Source: Limanda limanda (lineage: Eukaryota; Chordata; Actinopteri; Pleuronectiformes; Pleuronectidae). Taken from it: 64,000 bases of DNA. Under the pieces are notes generated by a model. That model searched no databases. It saw only the letters and a list, made by a program, of their open reading frames with translations, and had not been told where the DNA came from. The stretch lies in the NCBI RefSeq assembly GCF_963576545.1, contig NC_083642.1, positions 2,533,188-2,597,187 on the forward strand. The letters are read 5' to 3'. Made by a program: the position numbers and the translations under genes. The stretch's first letter is position 1. The number at the start of each line of letters is the position of its first letter. Below, one piece after another: positions 1 to 9,864 of this stretch.

Positions 1-655
1 AGAATCAGAATCAGAATCAGAAGGTATTTATTGCCAAGTAGGTTTACACCGACCTGGAATATGCTCTGGTTATTGGTGCATACAATGAACATAGAAACAT
101 AAAAACACAATAAATACACCATACATAAGAAAAACAATAAAAAAAATATATATATTTACTCACTATTTACTTCTTATTAACTCACTTTTTCTAATATTTA
201 TACAAAGTAACATTTATTTAGACATAAAGATATCTATATAAAAAGATATAAAAGATATAAAAAGTGAAGTAAAAAGTGAAATGCAAAATACAAAACAGTG
301 AACAGTGTCAAATTGCAATATGCAATGTAATGCAGTATAATATAATATCATATAACATGTGTGTAACATGCTCTGGTTATCGTTGCATACAATGAACATA
401 GAAACATAAAAACATAATAAATACACCACACATAAGAAAAATAATATATATTTACTCACTATTCACTTCTTATTTACTCACTTTTTCTAATATTTATACA
501 AAGTAACATCTATTTAGACATAAACATATCTATAGAAAAATATAGAAATATATAAAATATATAAAAAGTGAAGTAAAAAGTGAAATGCAAAATACAAAAC
601 AGTGAACAGTGTCAAATTGCAATATGCGATGTAAAGCAGTATAAGATAATCTAAC
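1..655 (-). mobile_element. LINE 3' tail (5'-truncated, internally duplicated)
   Basis: The left edge is an AGAATC-type hexamer run followed by TTTATTGCCAAGTAGG and TTTACACCGACCTGGAAT, the reverse complement of a common teleost LINE 3' end (sense tail ends near AATAAACCTGATTCTGA). The body is tandemly duplicated: the block starting ATGCTCTGG at 61 recurs at 368, a 307-bp period, with the same CAATGAACATAGAAACAT and AAAGTGAAATGCAAAATAC segments. It has no reverse transcriptase coding potential, so it is a dead 5'-truncated copy. It ends about 43 bp before the first NFATC2 exon in the window. The family assignment (L2/CR1/Rex-like) is inference. Confidence 0.7.
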
Positions 656-698
656 ACGTGTTTTGTGGTTCTCCTCTCTCTCCCTTCCCGTGCCGCAG

Positions 699-867
699 CC
701 TCCCCGTGGCGTCCCTCCCTCCTCTGGAATGGCCGATGCCGCGGCGCACCGATCAGTACGAGCTGCACATCGACGTGCAGCCCAAGCCGCACCACCGGGC
801 GCACTACGAGACGGAGGGCAGCCGGGGGGCCGTGAAGGCTCCGACAGGGGGACACCCGGTGGTGCAG
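699..867 (+). CDS. nfatc2: NFATC2 exon: start of Rel homology DNA-binding domain
   Basis: This is the first NFATC2 coding exon visible; the gene is cut by the left window edge. NFATC2 is the calcium/calcineurin-regulated transcription factor NFAT1. After acceptor CCGCAG the exon reads (S)[15 protein letters not shown], then [29 protein letters not shown] and [20 protein letters not shown] is the NFAT form of the Rel DNA-recognition loop. The first base completes a codon split by the upstream intron, and the exon ends on a codon boundary at CAG|GTACGA (phase 0). The preceding large exon, with the calcineurin-docking and serine-rich regulatory region, should lie left of position 1. Assignment to NFATC2 over its paralogues rests on the C-terminal exons. 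Confidence 0.93.
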
Positions 868-931
868 GTACGACCCCGAACACGTGTCGGTGCAGACCAG
901 GTGGCGTCCGGTGTTCCCCCCCCCCCTCAGA

Positions 932-1502
932 CCCGGTGTAACAGGCCATAGCATACCCCCAGACCGGACTATACCCGGGGTTAAAGGGGCAATTCATACC
1001 CCTCAGGCCAGATTCTACCCTTATGATATCAGAAGTGTTGAATCATATACACAAGAATTACTTAATTTTTCAACATTTTATTGGGGGTTCAGCTTCGTCA
1101 GGTGAATTAAGGGAGAAAGCGAACTCACTTAAATCTTTAAACTCTAAAACATAGACTTTTATTACTTCAACCAGAAAACTGATAACAACATCAAAACATC
1201 CACAAAGATCAAAGCACTTCTGAGTAGTGTTACACACTCAAATAAAAGCACAAAACATAATGCAATTGTAACATAATGTAACAAAAGTCATAACTTTATC
1301 TTAAACTTCAACTTCTAAGACTAAACAAGTCCTCGCTACAATATCAATGTTCAGAGTTAAACACTGATAACAACATCAAAATGACCAGGATTGTTTTCAA
1401 GATGAAGTGCATGTTATCCCCCCCGTGGTGAATACTCTGACCCGGGCCAAAGTGTACCCGGGTTTAATGTGGGCGGGGCTTCGTTTGTCCTGTTACACCG
1501 GG
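932..1502. mobile_element. Non-autonomous DNA transposon (MITE) with 14-bp TIRs
   Basis: CCCGGTGTAACAGG at 932-945 is exactly reverse-complemented as CCTGTTACACCGGG at 1489-1502. The sub-terminal regions also share CCCGGG-containing segments (near 976 and 1441-1462). The 571-bp element has no transposase frame. A clean target-site duplication could not be read, so the superfamily is left open. Confidence 0.7.
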
Positions 1503-1757
1503 ACGCCTCACATGTGAGAGGTGAGGATATATCATCATGCACTCTGCGGTTTTGGTTCCCTCTTGAGTTACTTTCCCTTCTTCAAACAAGCAAATCATAA
1601 GGGACCCGACCTCAGACATGTGACGCTCTGTAGCCCCCCGCCCCCCCGTAGCCTGGTCACAGCCCCCCCGAGCGGAGCTGGGGTCAGCGGGCAACACACA
1701 GGCCCTCAGATTCCCTTTTTTAAAATCCTGCCCTCCAGCTTAAAATAGTCCTGAGCG

Positions 1758-1763
1758 GTGTGT

Positions 1764-1805
<42 letters not shown>
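1758..1805. repeat. (TG)n microsatellite
   Basis: Nearly pure TG dinucleotide run with one TC interruption. Confidence 0.95.
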
Positions 1806-1807
<2 letters not shown>

Positions 1808-2109
1808 TGACCACACAAACACGCCTGTGTCCGTGTTGTCGCTCACTTCCTCTTACACGCCGGTGTGTTGACTGTGGCGCTCGCACCAGGAAGCTGGTTC
1901 ACAGCCTCTGGAGACGTATTGTAAAACAGTGTTAACGCCTGCTGCTCAGATTCATGTCGATTGTTGAGGGAAAAACAAAATGAGATTCAAACACAACAAT
2001 GTTGAAATTAGCCGAGATAAAGTTATGTTGAACTACGTCGTCCAAAGACTCGGGGCTCAATTTCCCCTTTTTGTCTGTGTCGCCATGGCAACATGTCAAA
2101 GTTTGAAAA

Positions 2110-2430
2110 CAAATTTGAGGAAAATAAATAATGGGGCGAAGAATCCAGGTCCAGGGACGAAAAGTGGATTGAAAAATGTAAGAGACCTTTATTTAAATAA
2201 TAATAACGCACTTTATCTATATAGCACTTTGATAAAACCAGAGTTTACAAAGTGATTTGACAGAAACACACATTAATAACAAAATAAACAATAAATAAAC
2301 ATGAAATCAAGTCTTTAAGTCTCCTCCTCCTCCGGTCGCTCCGAAGCCAAAAATCCTTTTTCCATGTTTCAAACCACCTCGAGTTCCTGGACCTGGATTC
2401 TTCTTCACACTATTATATCTGAACATCATT
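2110..2430. repeat. Imperfect inverted repeat enclosing a LINE fragment
   Basis: GAAGAATCCAGGTCCAGG near 2139 is matched in inverse orientation by CCTGGACCTGGATTCTTC near 2388, with looser matching outside. Between the arms, about 2192-2290, lies a LINE-like piece with TATATAGCACTTTGATAAAA and GTTTACAAAGTG, a familiar teleost repeat signature. The element is ancient and non-coding. Confidence 0.5.
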
Positions 2431-2639
2431 TTTCCTCTGGTGTTTCCTCATCTCTTCCATGAGCTCCGGTGGTTTGAGGGACACCAGCAGCCGCCTCGCT
2501 CGCCCCCTTGCTCGCCCTCTCGCTCCCTCACTCCCTCGTTCCTTTTCCACTTTCTGCCCGGTCCCCAGAAGGCCTCGCCCTGAGGTCAGTTCTGCCCCCG
2601 GCCAATCAGATGCTCCGGCTCCGGCTGGCCACGGCTGCA

Positions 2640-2790
2640 CTCCTTCACCTCCTCTCCTCCCTTCCTCCTCTCCTCCTCCTCTCCTCCTCCTCCTCCCCTT
2701 GCTCTCTATGTTTTCCCTCCCTCCCTCTCTCTCTTTCTACGCGACCTCGCTCTCTCTCCACTTTACTTTTCCTACACTGGTCTCTGTCAT
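2640..2790. repeat. CT/TCC-rich low-complexity tract
   Basis: The + strand is almost purely pyrimidine, with repeated CCTCCT and CCCTCC. It produces spurious proline-, serine- and leucine-rich frames. Confidence 0.85.
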
Positions 2791-3654
2791 GACTCACTGC
2801 TCCTGCCGCTGCCATGGCGACCGGCCGGCCCGCGGGGCGTTCGAGCCGCCCCCCCCCCCCCCCTCCCTCTCTTTCCCTGTGTGTGTCGGTCAGCTGCCTG
2901 GAAAAGGACGGAGCACGCTCATGCTTCACGTTGCCATGGTTACTGTGAACATCCAGCAGCCTCGGTGAAGTGTGACTCTCGGATCATCTGCTGTTTCTAC
3001 GCTGATCAGGATTGAAAGGAAGTTTCTTCCCCTGTGACCTTTTTAAACACGGAGAATCAAACAACACATTTTAAATATAAGAAACCATATTTATAGGTGT
3101 TTTACTCGGTAGTTAAACTGGAGTCATGTGTTGGCTCCGCCTCCCTGAACCCACTTTCCTCTGTGATGCAGGTCGTGCACTTCACTGTTTGCATTCAGAT
3201 GCAAGTCGATGCTTTGTGGTTTTTGCAGGTTTCCTCAGGAGGAACTCTCAGGTTAAAGGTTTCACCTCCTTGTGTCTCTGTCTCCGGTTTCACAGTTTCA
3301 CCCATCGGCTCTTTTCTGGTTTCTGCACCAGGACGTTAACAGTTGTGCGATGCCACATGTGTCGCCCTGGCTGTCCATGTCAGTTTTTCAGTAAGCTCAG
3401 AAAGAACTCGTTCTGCAGGATGTGAGCTGGCTCCTGCTCGGGGGGGCAGAGGGAAGACTCGTGCTTTTTACACGTGGGTCTGACACTGATTAGCCACCTC
3501 TGGGGGGGAAACCACATCTGGAAATGCAAAGCTGGAACAAGAGGCAGTGGAGTAACACAACCAGTTTAAAGTTACACAAACATTTCCGTCACACAAAACT
3601 GTTTCTGTGTTACCGAACAGCAGGAGATTGAAAGTGAAGCCAAGATTATTAGAG

Positions 3655-4540
3655 CCCGAGCACTGACATCAAAGGTCAGGTGAGGCCCTATTGAAATTGT
3701 AAGGATTATTATTATTATTATTATTATTCAGGCAAATGAATTGGCTTTTTGAGGGCTTTAACATGCTCAATTTCTTACAAAAATTTGCAGAAAGTTAGAA
3801 AGTGGTGAAAATTTACGTATTCTGAAGGAATTTTCAATGGGCGTCGCAAAATGGCTCAACGGTGCCCCCCCGAGACCCCTGGAACGTGTTCACATTGACC
3901 TGTCTTCACAAAAATCAATACACATGTGTATCATGACCAGACAAACCAAAGAAGTCTGTAGGTGAAATTTGAAAAACACAACAGGAAGCCTGATATTTTG
4001 CATTTAGTGGCCATTTTGGCCATATTCCACATTTTTACTTTGATGTACTTGTACCAGGGTTTTCATCGGATCAACTTCATTATTATTATTATTATTCAGG
4101 CAAATGAATTGGCTTTTTGAAGGCTTTAACATGCTCAAATTTGTACCAAAATTTGCAGAAAGTTAGAAAGTGGTGAAAATTTACGTATTCTGAAGGAATT
4201 TTTAATGGGCGTCGCAAAATGGCTCAACGGTGCCCCCCCGAGACCCCTGGAACGTGTTCACATTGACAGATCTTCACAAAAATCGATATACAGGTGTATC
4301 ATGACCAGACAAACAAAAAAGTCTTAGGTGCAATTGGAAAAACACAACAGGAAGCCAGAGCTCACAAGATAAACTCAGATATTCTGCTCATAATCTAGAT
4401 AAGTTTTGCTATTTTGCATTTAGTGGCCATTTTGGCCATATTCCACATTTTTACTTTGATGATCTTGTACCAGGGCTTCTTTCATCGGATCAACTTCAAA
4501 TTGAGACGAGTGTCATCACAACAAGACGGAGATAATTGAG
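3655..4540. repeat. Two tandem copies of a dispersed repeat with ATT tracts
   Basis: CAGGCAAATGAATTGGCTTT occurs at 3729 and again at 4097, a 368-bp spacing. Both copies carry CAAAATGGCTCAACGGTGCC and TCATCGGATCAACTTCA and are preceded by an ATT trinucleotide run. The second copy has about 50 extra bases near 4355-4410. Similar sequences are widespread in fish introns; I cannot assign a transposon class. The right copy seems to run to within about 25 bp of the next NFATC2 exon. Confidence 0.75.
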
Positions 4541-4562
4541 TTCTATGTCTTGTGTTCCTCAG

Positions 4563-4765
4563 CTTCACGGCTACAGAGGGAAGGAGCCGCTCGCTCTGCA
4601 GATCTTCATCGGCACGGCGGACGACCGCATCCTGAAGCCTCACGCCTTCTACCAAGTCCACCGCATCACCGGCAAGACCGTGACCACCACCAGCTTCGAG
4701 AAGGTCATCAACGGCACCAAAGTCCTGGAGATCCCCCTGGAGCCCAAGAACAACATGAAAGCAAT
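4563..4765 (+). CDS. nfatc2: NFATC2 exon: Rel homology domain, N-terminal specificity part
   Basis: The exon follows acceptor TTCCTCAG and reads [48 protein letters not shown] and [19 protein letters not shown]. This is the conserved middle of the NFAT DNA-binding domain, the beta-sandwich that contacts GGAAA sites. It ends AT|GTGAGC after two bases of a codon completed in the next exon. The start is in phase with the previous exon. Confidence 0.94.
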
Positions 4766-4850
4766 GTGAGCTTATCGTAAATTATTTGAAGATTTTTATA
4801 AATTGTCCGTGGCCGTCGGTGCTTATATCTTGAATCTCTCCTCGTGGTAG

Positions 4851-5023
4851 AATCGACTGCGCCGGGATCCTGAAGCTCCGGAACGCCGACATCGAGCTGA
4901 GGAAGGGCGAGACGGACGTGGGCCGGAAGAACACCCGCGTGCGTCTGGTGTTCCGTGTGCACATCGCTCAGCCCGGAGGACAGCACGTGTCCCTGCAGGT
5001 GGCCTCACATCCCATCGAGTGCT
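4851..5023 (+). CDS. nfatc2: NFATC2 exon: end of Rel N-terminal DNA-binding domain
   Basis: The exon is separated from the previous one by an 85-bp intron (GTGAGC...GTGGTAG). It encodes (I)[38 protein letters not shown] and [32 protein letters not shown] is an NFAT family signature near the end of the RHR-N domain. It ends TGCT|GTAAGG, with the last T completing a serine codon in the next exon. Confidence 0.94.
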
Positions 5024-6683
5024 GTAAGGAACCACACCGAGAAAACACACACAACACCACACACAACCAACACAGAGGCGTCTTTATGAAAAGTGTTGAA
5101 GGTTTCATCAAGTTAACAAAACTTTATACAGAATCAACATCGTTTAAAAAGGAACCCGCATTCAAATGAGTGTGGAGCTTGGGGCTGATAGTCCAGAGTC
5201 CGGTGGCACAGAGATGTCTTTATGCCTCCAGGGCGTCCGTCCAGAGGGGGGGGGGGCGGGCGCCATGTGTGTACCTGTGTGTACACGGGTGCAGTAGTAA
5301 AGTGTATCAGTGTGTTTGTGTGTGTACACAGAGTTATTAAAACACCAGGTGTAATCAGAACTCAAACAACAAGGTCTCTTTATCTGACTCGGCCCGACGC
5401 CCGGCTCCAGGTTCATCGGATCAGCGACACGAGCAATAAGCTGCCGTCATTGTAAAAGACACAAAGAAGAATATAATCATATTTTTTTTATTATTGACCA
5501 TCTGGTTTGTGATCACAGAGAAAAGACACAACTGTGCTCACGGCCTCGGTGTCGTAAAAACTGAACGGTGAAAAACCAATCAGGCGTGAAGCTGCTCCCG
5601 GTGACACCTGCGATCTGCGATGGAGTGTATGAGGAGACGCTGGTGTCCTCCTCCTCCTCTTCCTCTTCCTCTTCCTCTTCCTCCTCCTCCTCCTCCTCCT
5701 CCTCCTCCTCCTCCTCCTCCTCCTCCTCCTCCTCCTCCTCCTCCTCCTCCTGGTCTCATCCGCAGACGTGTTCAAAGGTCACAGCGTTTGTTTGCTGACG
5801 CCTCAGCTTCGCCTCAGTGACTGAGGAACAGGAGCCGCTCTGTTCGGATTCATTCCTCTTTCAATCTGCTTCTCATTCTGCAGAAATACATTCGGCCCTG
5901 AACCACAGAGAGTTTACACTAACAAGTATTTATTATACTCGTAAATACTTCGAATGGAATTTATTTAAACCAATGTGGACGTGTAGGAGCTGATATTAGG
6001 GAGTAAAAGTATCTGATCCTGATAATATATAATAACAAATTGGTGTGAAAGAAATGTTACTGAAGCTTGGTATTTAAGAGTTTATTCATTAACTTTGTGT
6101 GAATAATATAATTTAAAAAACACGAGTACAACCAAATATATTTGAATTTCCCTCCATCAGGGATAAAAAGTTTACCTTGACTTTGAAAATATAAAGAACT
6201 GAAGGTTGCAACACATTGTTTTGGATCTTATGGGTCTTTATGTAAAGTAAAGTCCTGTGAGTTTGTGCAGATTTAACATTTAAATCTTTACAGTCGATAT
6301 TATTATTATTATCAGGCTGTTTTGTCTGATTGCATCACAGTGTGAAGAGTTTCTCTCGTGTTGTGAGTTTGTGTTTCTGCTCATTAAAACTGATTGTGAA
6401 GAGTTGGAATGACTCAGCTTCACCTTTATTGTAAATCCGTGTCCGTGGTGAGAAACCGGTTCAGAGAGTTGACTGGAGACTTTTTAAATGCAGCAGTTAA
6501 AGATTATTTTAATTATGGACTACTTAAAACTCAGAGTTATTCAGGTTACAGTGAAAACATATCGAGATCTGTTGCAGTTTTTTCATATTTTATGCAGGAA
6601 AATGAATTCCTCTGTAACTAAATCAGTTTCCTCTGTTGCTTTGTTCCCGACTCGATGATGATCTCCTGGTTTCCACCCGGCAG
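5024..6683 (+). other. nfatc2: NFATC2 intron (1.66 kb)
   Basis: Bounded by GTAAGG and CCCGGCAG. It contains a G-run near 5249, a CCT/TCC tract at 5646-5751, and otherwise AT-rich unremarkable sequence with no recognisable exon. Confidence 0.85.
5646..5751. repeat. (TCC)n/(TCT)n triplet repeat
   Basis: About 105 bp of almost pure TCC and TCT triplets. It gives poly-Ser and poly-Pro frames on + and poly-Arg on -, none credible as a gene. Confidence 0.95.
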
Positions 6684-6824
6684 CTCAGCGCTCGGCACAC
6701 GAGCTTCCCATGGTGGAGAAGCAGGACATGGACAGCTGCTCCGTGCTCGGCGGCCAGCAGATGATCCTGACCGGGCAGAACTTCAGCTCCGATTCCAAGG
6801 TCATCTTCACGGAGAAGACTCAGG
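6684..6824 (+). CDS. nfatc2: NFATC2 exon: start of the IPT/TIG (RHR-C) domain
   Basis: The exon encodes (S)QRSAHELPMVEKQDMDSCS, VLGGQQMILTGQNFSSDSKV and IFTEKTQ. The pattern G-G-x-x-M-x-L-T-G-x-N-F is typical of the NFAT IPT/TIG immunoglobulin-like domain. In the family this part supports dimer contacts and helps position partners such as AP-1. Acceptor is CCCGGCAG and the donor is G|GTGAGT; the final G starts an aspartate codon finished in the next exon. Confidence 0.93.
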
Positions 6825-8460
6825 GTGAGTGGCGCCGAACCCGTGACGCCATCTGTGAAACTCCAAGATAACGTCAGCGTCAGTGACTCACGAGCTGCAG
6901 AGTTTCCTATTTCACCTCCATCACCGTATAGATGGAGCCGGAGGGGGTATTTGCATGATCCGAGCGATAACAGCCGACTTCCTGCTGAAGCTCCTCTTCC
7001 TCCCTGACCTGCGTGAGGAGGCTCAGGGAGGAAGAGGAGGAAGAGGAGGCTCAGGTGCATCCTTTGTGTTGTGATTGATGGTTCGACTTGTCACGGGCGA
7101 GGTTGTTTCATGTGCAGGTGACTCACTCAGAAGAATTTACCTTTAGGTCTCGTGTTTCAAACCTATTGTTAAAAATAGAAATGAATCAACCACGGCTGGT
7201 GTGATGTCATTCTGACCTTTAACCAGTTGAATGTTGAACTTCTCCAAAGAGAGAGAGAGAGAGATTCTATCAGCTGCTGTAAATATCTATGTCTATATCC
7301 TCTACACTTCTCGACCTCGGGCTCACATGTTCTTTTAGCGATGGATTTCTTTAATACATCGTGACTCACTGACTCCACAGCCGTCTGAGATCTTGGCTTC
7401 TCTAAGAGGCCGGCACTCCACAGGCCTCCTCCTCCACTGCAGCTCGGACCTTCACGCCCCGGCTGCTTCTGCTCGGGGTTCCCTCGCGCCGTGTTACGAC
7501 ACACCACAGTGACGGATAGTAGGAGAGAGACGGAAAAAAGAAATCTGAGGAAGAGGGATTGCCATTGTTTTGGAGAGTTTCTCTATGACAGCGAGTTGTG
7601 CAGCTGTGAAATCCCTCAGAAGGAGACGCAGCTGCCTCTGGCTCGGGTGCTTGGACCAGGAGTTTGGGTTTTGCACGGAGGAGAGGAAAGCTTCCCCGGC
7701 CAAGTCTTCCCCCTTTTCCACGTCTACACACAATTATCTCTGGAGGGAGAACGAGAGTCGGGGTATCCCTCGGAGTCGGGCGGCAACAAAACACAAACAC
7801 AAACGTCGCACGCACACAAACGCCAAGAAAGCAGAAGTCATTCCCCCGTGTTTTGCCGGAGAGGTGGAGAGAGAGTTGATAATAAAAATAAAGTTTAGAA
7901 GTTGGCGAGATGTGTGGAATCCCCCTTTCCTCCCTCTGACTCATCGGAGCCATGTGTTTGTAATTTGCAGTTTGACAGAGAGAGGGTTTCCCACAAACAG
8001 TCGTGTGCTCGGACTCGTGGAGTTTACTCCTCACGTTTGGTTTTCAGTCTTTTCACCCGAGTGACGCCTCTGTGTGAACGAGACGTCTCCGGTCCTCGTC
8101 ACGTCGGCGCCATCGAGGTGTGCGTTGCTTTGTCGGCGCCGTGAGTGGAGACAGACGTGATTAATGGACGTGTTCAGGTGTGCTCGATGGTGAAAGAGGA
8201 AGAGATTTGAAAAAACTGATAAAAGTGTCACAAAGAACCTTTTCTCCGTTTGAACTCTAAAGCAAATGTCACGGGGGAAGATGTTACGTGTTCTGTATTT
8301 GAAAAAAAACAAAAACGTGCTTTTGAGAAGACAAATGAAGACGTTTCTCCGTTGATTTGGATTCAGCTTTTTCCAGTTTTTGTCTCGTACATCTTGAAAC
8401 ACTCAGAGATCATCACTCACTCAGATCAGGTTCTCACTTTCTCTCTCTGCTTCCTTCTAG
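6825..8460 (+). other. nfatc2: NFATC2 intron (1.64 kb) with long open frames
   Basis: Bounded by GTGAGT and TTCCTTCTAG. Region 7400-8060 is poor in stop codons on both strands, giving overlapping frames of 210, 164 and 135 codons. None resembles a known domain and the frames overlap antisense. It could be a conserved noncoding segment; I see no splice-supported exon. Confidence 0.8.
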
Positions 8461-8516
8461 ACGGGCAGCAAATTTGGGAAATGGAAGCAACGGTGGACAA
8501 AGATAAAAGCCAGCCG
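8461..8516 (+). CDS. nfatc2: NFATC2 small exon (56 bp), IPT/TIG domain
   Basis: This short exon encodes (D)GQQIWEMEATVDKDKSQP. The phase joins exactly with the previous exon (G + AC), and the motif is nearly invariant in NFAT proteins. Acceptor TTCCTTCTAG, donor CCG|GTACGT, phase 0. It is too short to stand out as an open frame and was placed by family alignment and splice signals. Confidence 0.93.
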
Positions 8517-8563
8517 GTACGTACTCGACACCACACTGTTCCCTAAACACTCACATGATGCCT

Positions 8564-8565
<2 letters not shown>

Positions 8566-8614
<49 letters not shown>
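8566..8614. repeat. (AC)n microsatellite
   Basis: Pure AC run of about 24 units, 50 bp after the 56-bp NFATC2 exon. Confidence 0.95.
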
Positions 8615-8619
<5 letters not shown>

Positions 8620-8689
8620 GATCTCTGTTGACCAAAACCTCCACTAGTGAATAGCCGACCCACTGTGGCACTGTGCAATAACCCTGGAT

Positions 8690-9010
8690 CTTTATAATAA
8701 CCACTGTACAGTTCTCCCGAAATTATATTATATTATATATAATATATATTATAATTATATTTAATTATGTTTATTTTATTTCACCCTCACTGTATAACCG
8801 TAATACACATACCGTTTAATATTTATCCCTGCACTTCTTTTCTTAGACCGTCACACTGTTTGTATTCTTTGTTGTTTTTGTGACTGTTTGTTTTGTGTTG
8901 TTTTGTGTTGTTTTGTGATGTGTATTCTGTGTAACACACTGTGAGACACTTCACCGAGTCAAATTCCCTGTTTGGTCAAACTTACTTGGCCAATAAACCT
9001 GATTCTGACA
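8690..9010 (+). mobile_element. LINE 3' tail, sense orientation
   Basis: The segment ends with AAACTTACTTGGCCAATAAA then CCTGATTCTGA, the sense counterpart of the tail seen inverted at position 1. It includes AT-rich and GTTTTGTGTT-repeat sequence and has no coding capacity. It directly precedes a hAT-like element, so this NFATC2 intron is largely built from transposons. Confidence 0.65.
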
Positions 9011-9032
9011 CACACGTCAGCTGACAGGAAGT

Positions 9033-9597
9033 CAGGGTTTCCCCCAGTCCTGTATAGGCCTGGCGGGCCCCCAGGCCTTACTCCCCCCCCCGCCAGGCTA
9101 AGCGTCGCATGTTTTTTTTATTTAAAAAAAAAAAAAAAAATCCGTCACTCGCGCACATCAACAACACTTCACTTCCTCATTGAGCCCCGATCCCCAAGCA
9201 ACCATCCTATTGGTCCAAACAGTCACATGTCCCACCCAGACGCCTTCACTGACCCTCGGACATCAGAACGCTCCTTCAACACAGTGTTTTACTGAACATA
9301 AGGAAATGTAAACAAAGGCTCAAATATTAAAGTGCAAAACTGTAGGTTTAAACTAGCAACTCCAACCTGATAAAAATAAATAAAAAAGAGGGCTTATAAG
9401 TTCAGTCAGCAGTGCAACTCAAAAAGATATCAAAGTATCTATTTAACCCCTTATCAAAATAAAAAAGTTAGATCTGCATATTAAACAAAGTGCAACATGT
9501 TTAGAGTAGAAGACTCAACACCCCCCCCCCCCCCCCCCGCGGCTGCCTTCTAGCAGCCCTACCACCAGGCTTAGCAAGTTTTCTGGGGGAAACCCTG
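9033..9597. mobile_element. hAT-like MITE, 15-bp perfect TIRs
   Basis: CAGGGTTTCCCCCAG at 9033-9047 is reverse-complemented as CTGGGGGAAACCCTG at 9583-9597. GGAAGT lies immediately outside both ends (9027-9032 and 9598-9603), consistent with a target-site duplication of at least 6 bp. The CAGGG start fits hAT elements, which usually make 8-bp duplications. No transposase frame. It carries a poly-A run near 9125 and a poly-C run near 9520. The right end is 38 bp before an NFATC2 exon. Confidence 0.85.
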
Positions 9598-9635
9598 GGA
9601 AGTGAAGTGTCTCACGTCCTGTCCCTGTCCTGCAG

Positions 9636-9768
9636 AGCATGCTGTTCCTGGAGCTGCCGTCCTACCGGGACACGTCCACCTGCCACGCGGTCAAAGTCAA
9701 CTTCTACGTCATCAACGGCAAGAGGAAGCGCAGCCAGCCGCAGCACTTCACCTTCACGCCTCTGGCCT
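9636..9768 (+). CDS. nfatc2: NFATC2 exon: end of RHR-C with KRKR nuclear localisation signal
   Basis: The exon encodes SMLFLELPSYRDTSTCHAV, KVNFYVINGKRKRSQPQ and HFTFTPLA. VKVNFYVINGKRKRSQPQHF is the NFAT family end of the Rel homology region, and KRKR is the basic nuclear localisation motif known in NFAT1. Acceptor CCTGCAG, donor GCCT|GTGAGG; the last T joins CT of the next exon as serine. Confidence 0.94.
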
Positions 9769-9864
9769 GTGAGGACACGCCCCTAAACACACGTGTGTCA
9801 GTATGAGAACACATGAGAGGTGCAGTGAGATGTTTACCAGGGTTTCCTCTTCTTCTTCCTCCAG

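Larger units (their letters stand above)
868..4562 (+). other. nfatc2: NFATC2 intron (3.7 kb, repeat-rich)
   Basis: The intron is bounded by GTACGA and TTCCTCAG. It contains an inverted-repeat element at 932-1502, a TG microsatellite near 1758-1805, an inverted duplication around a LINE fragment (2110-2430), a CT-rich tract (2640-2790) and a two-unit tandem repeat (about 3655-4540). Open frames within 2459-2968 are low-complexity pyrimidine sequence and were not called as genes. Confidence 0.85.
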
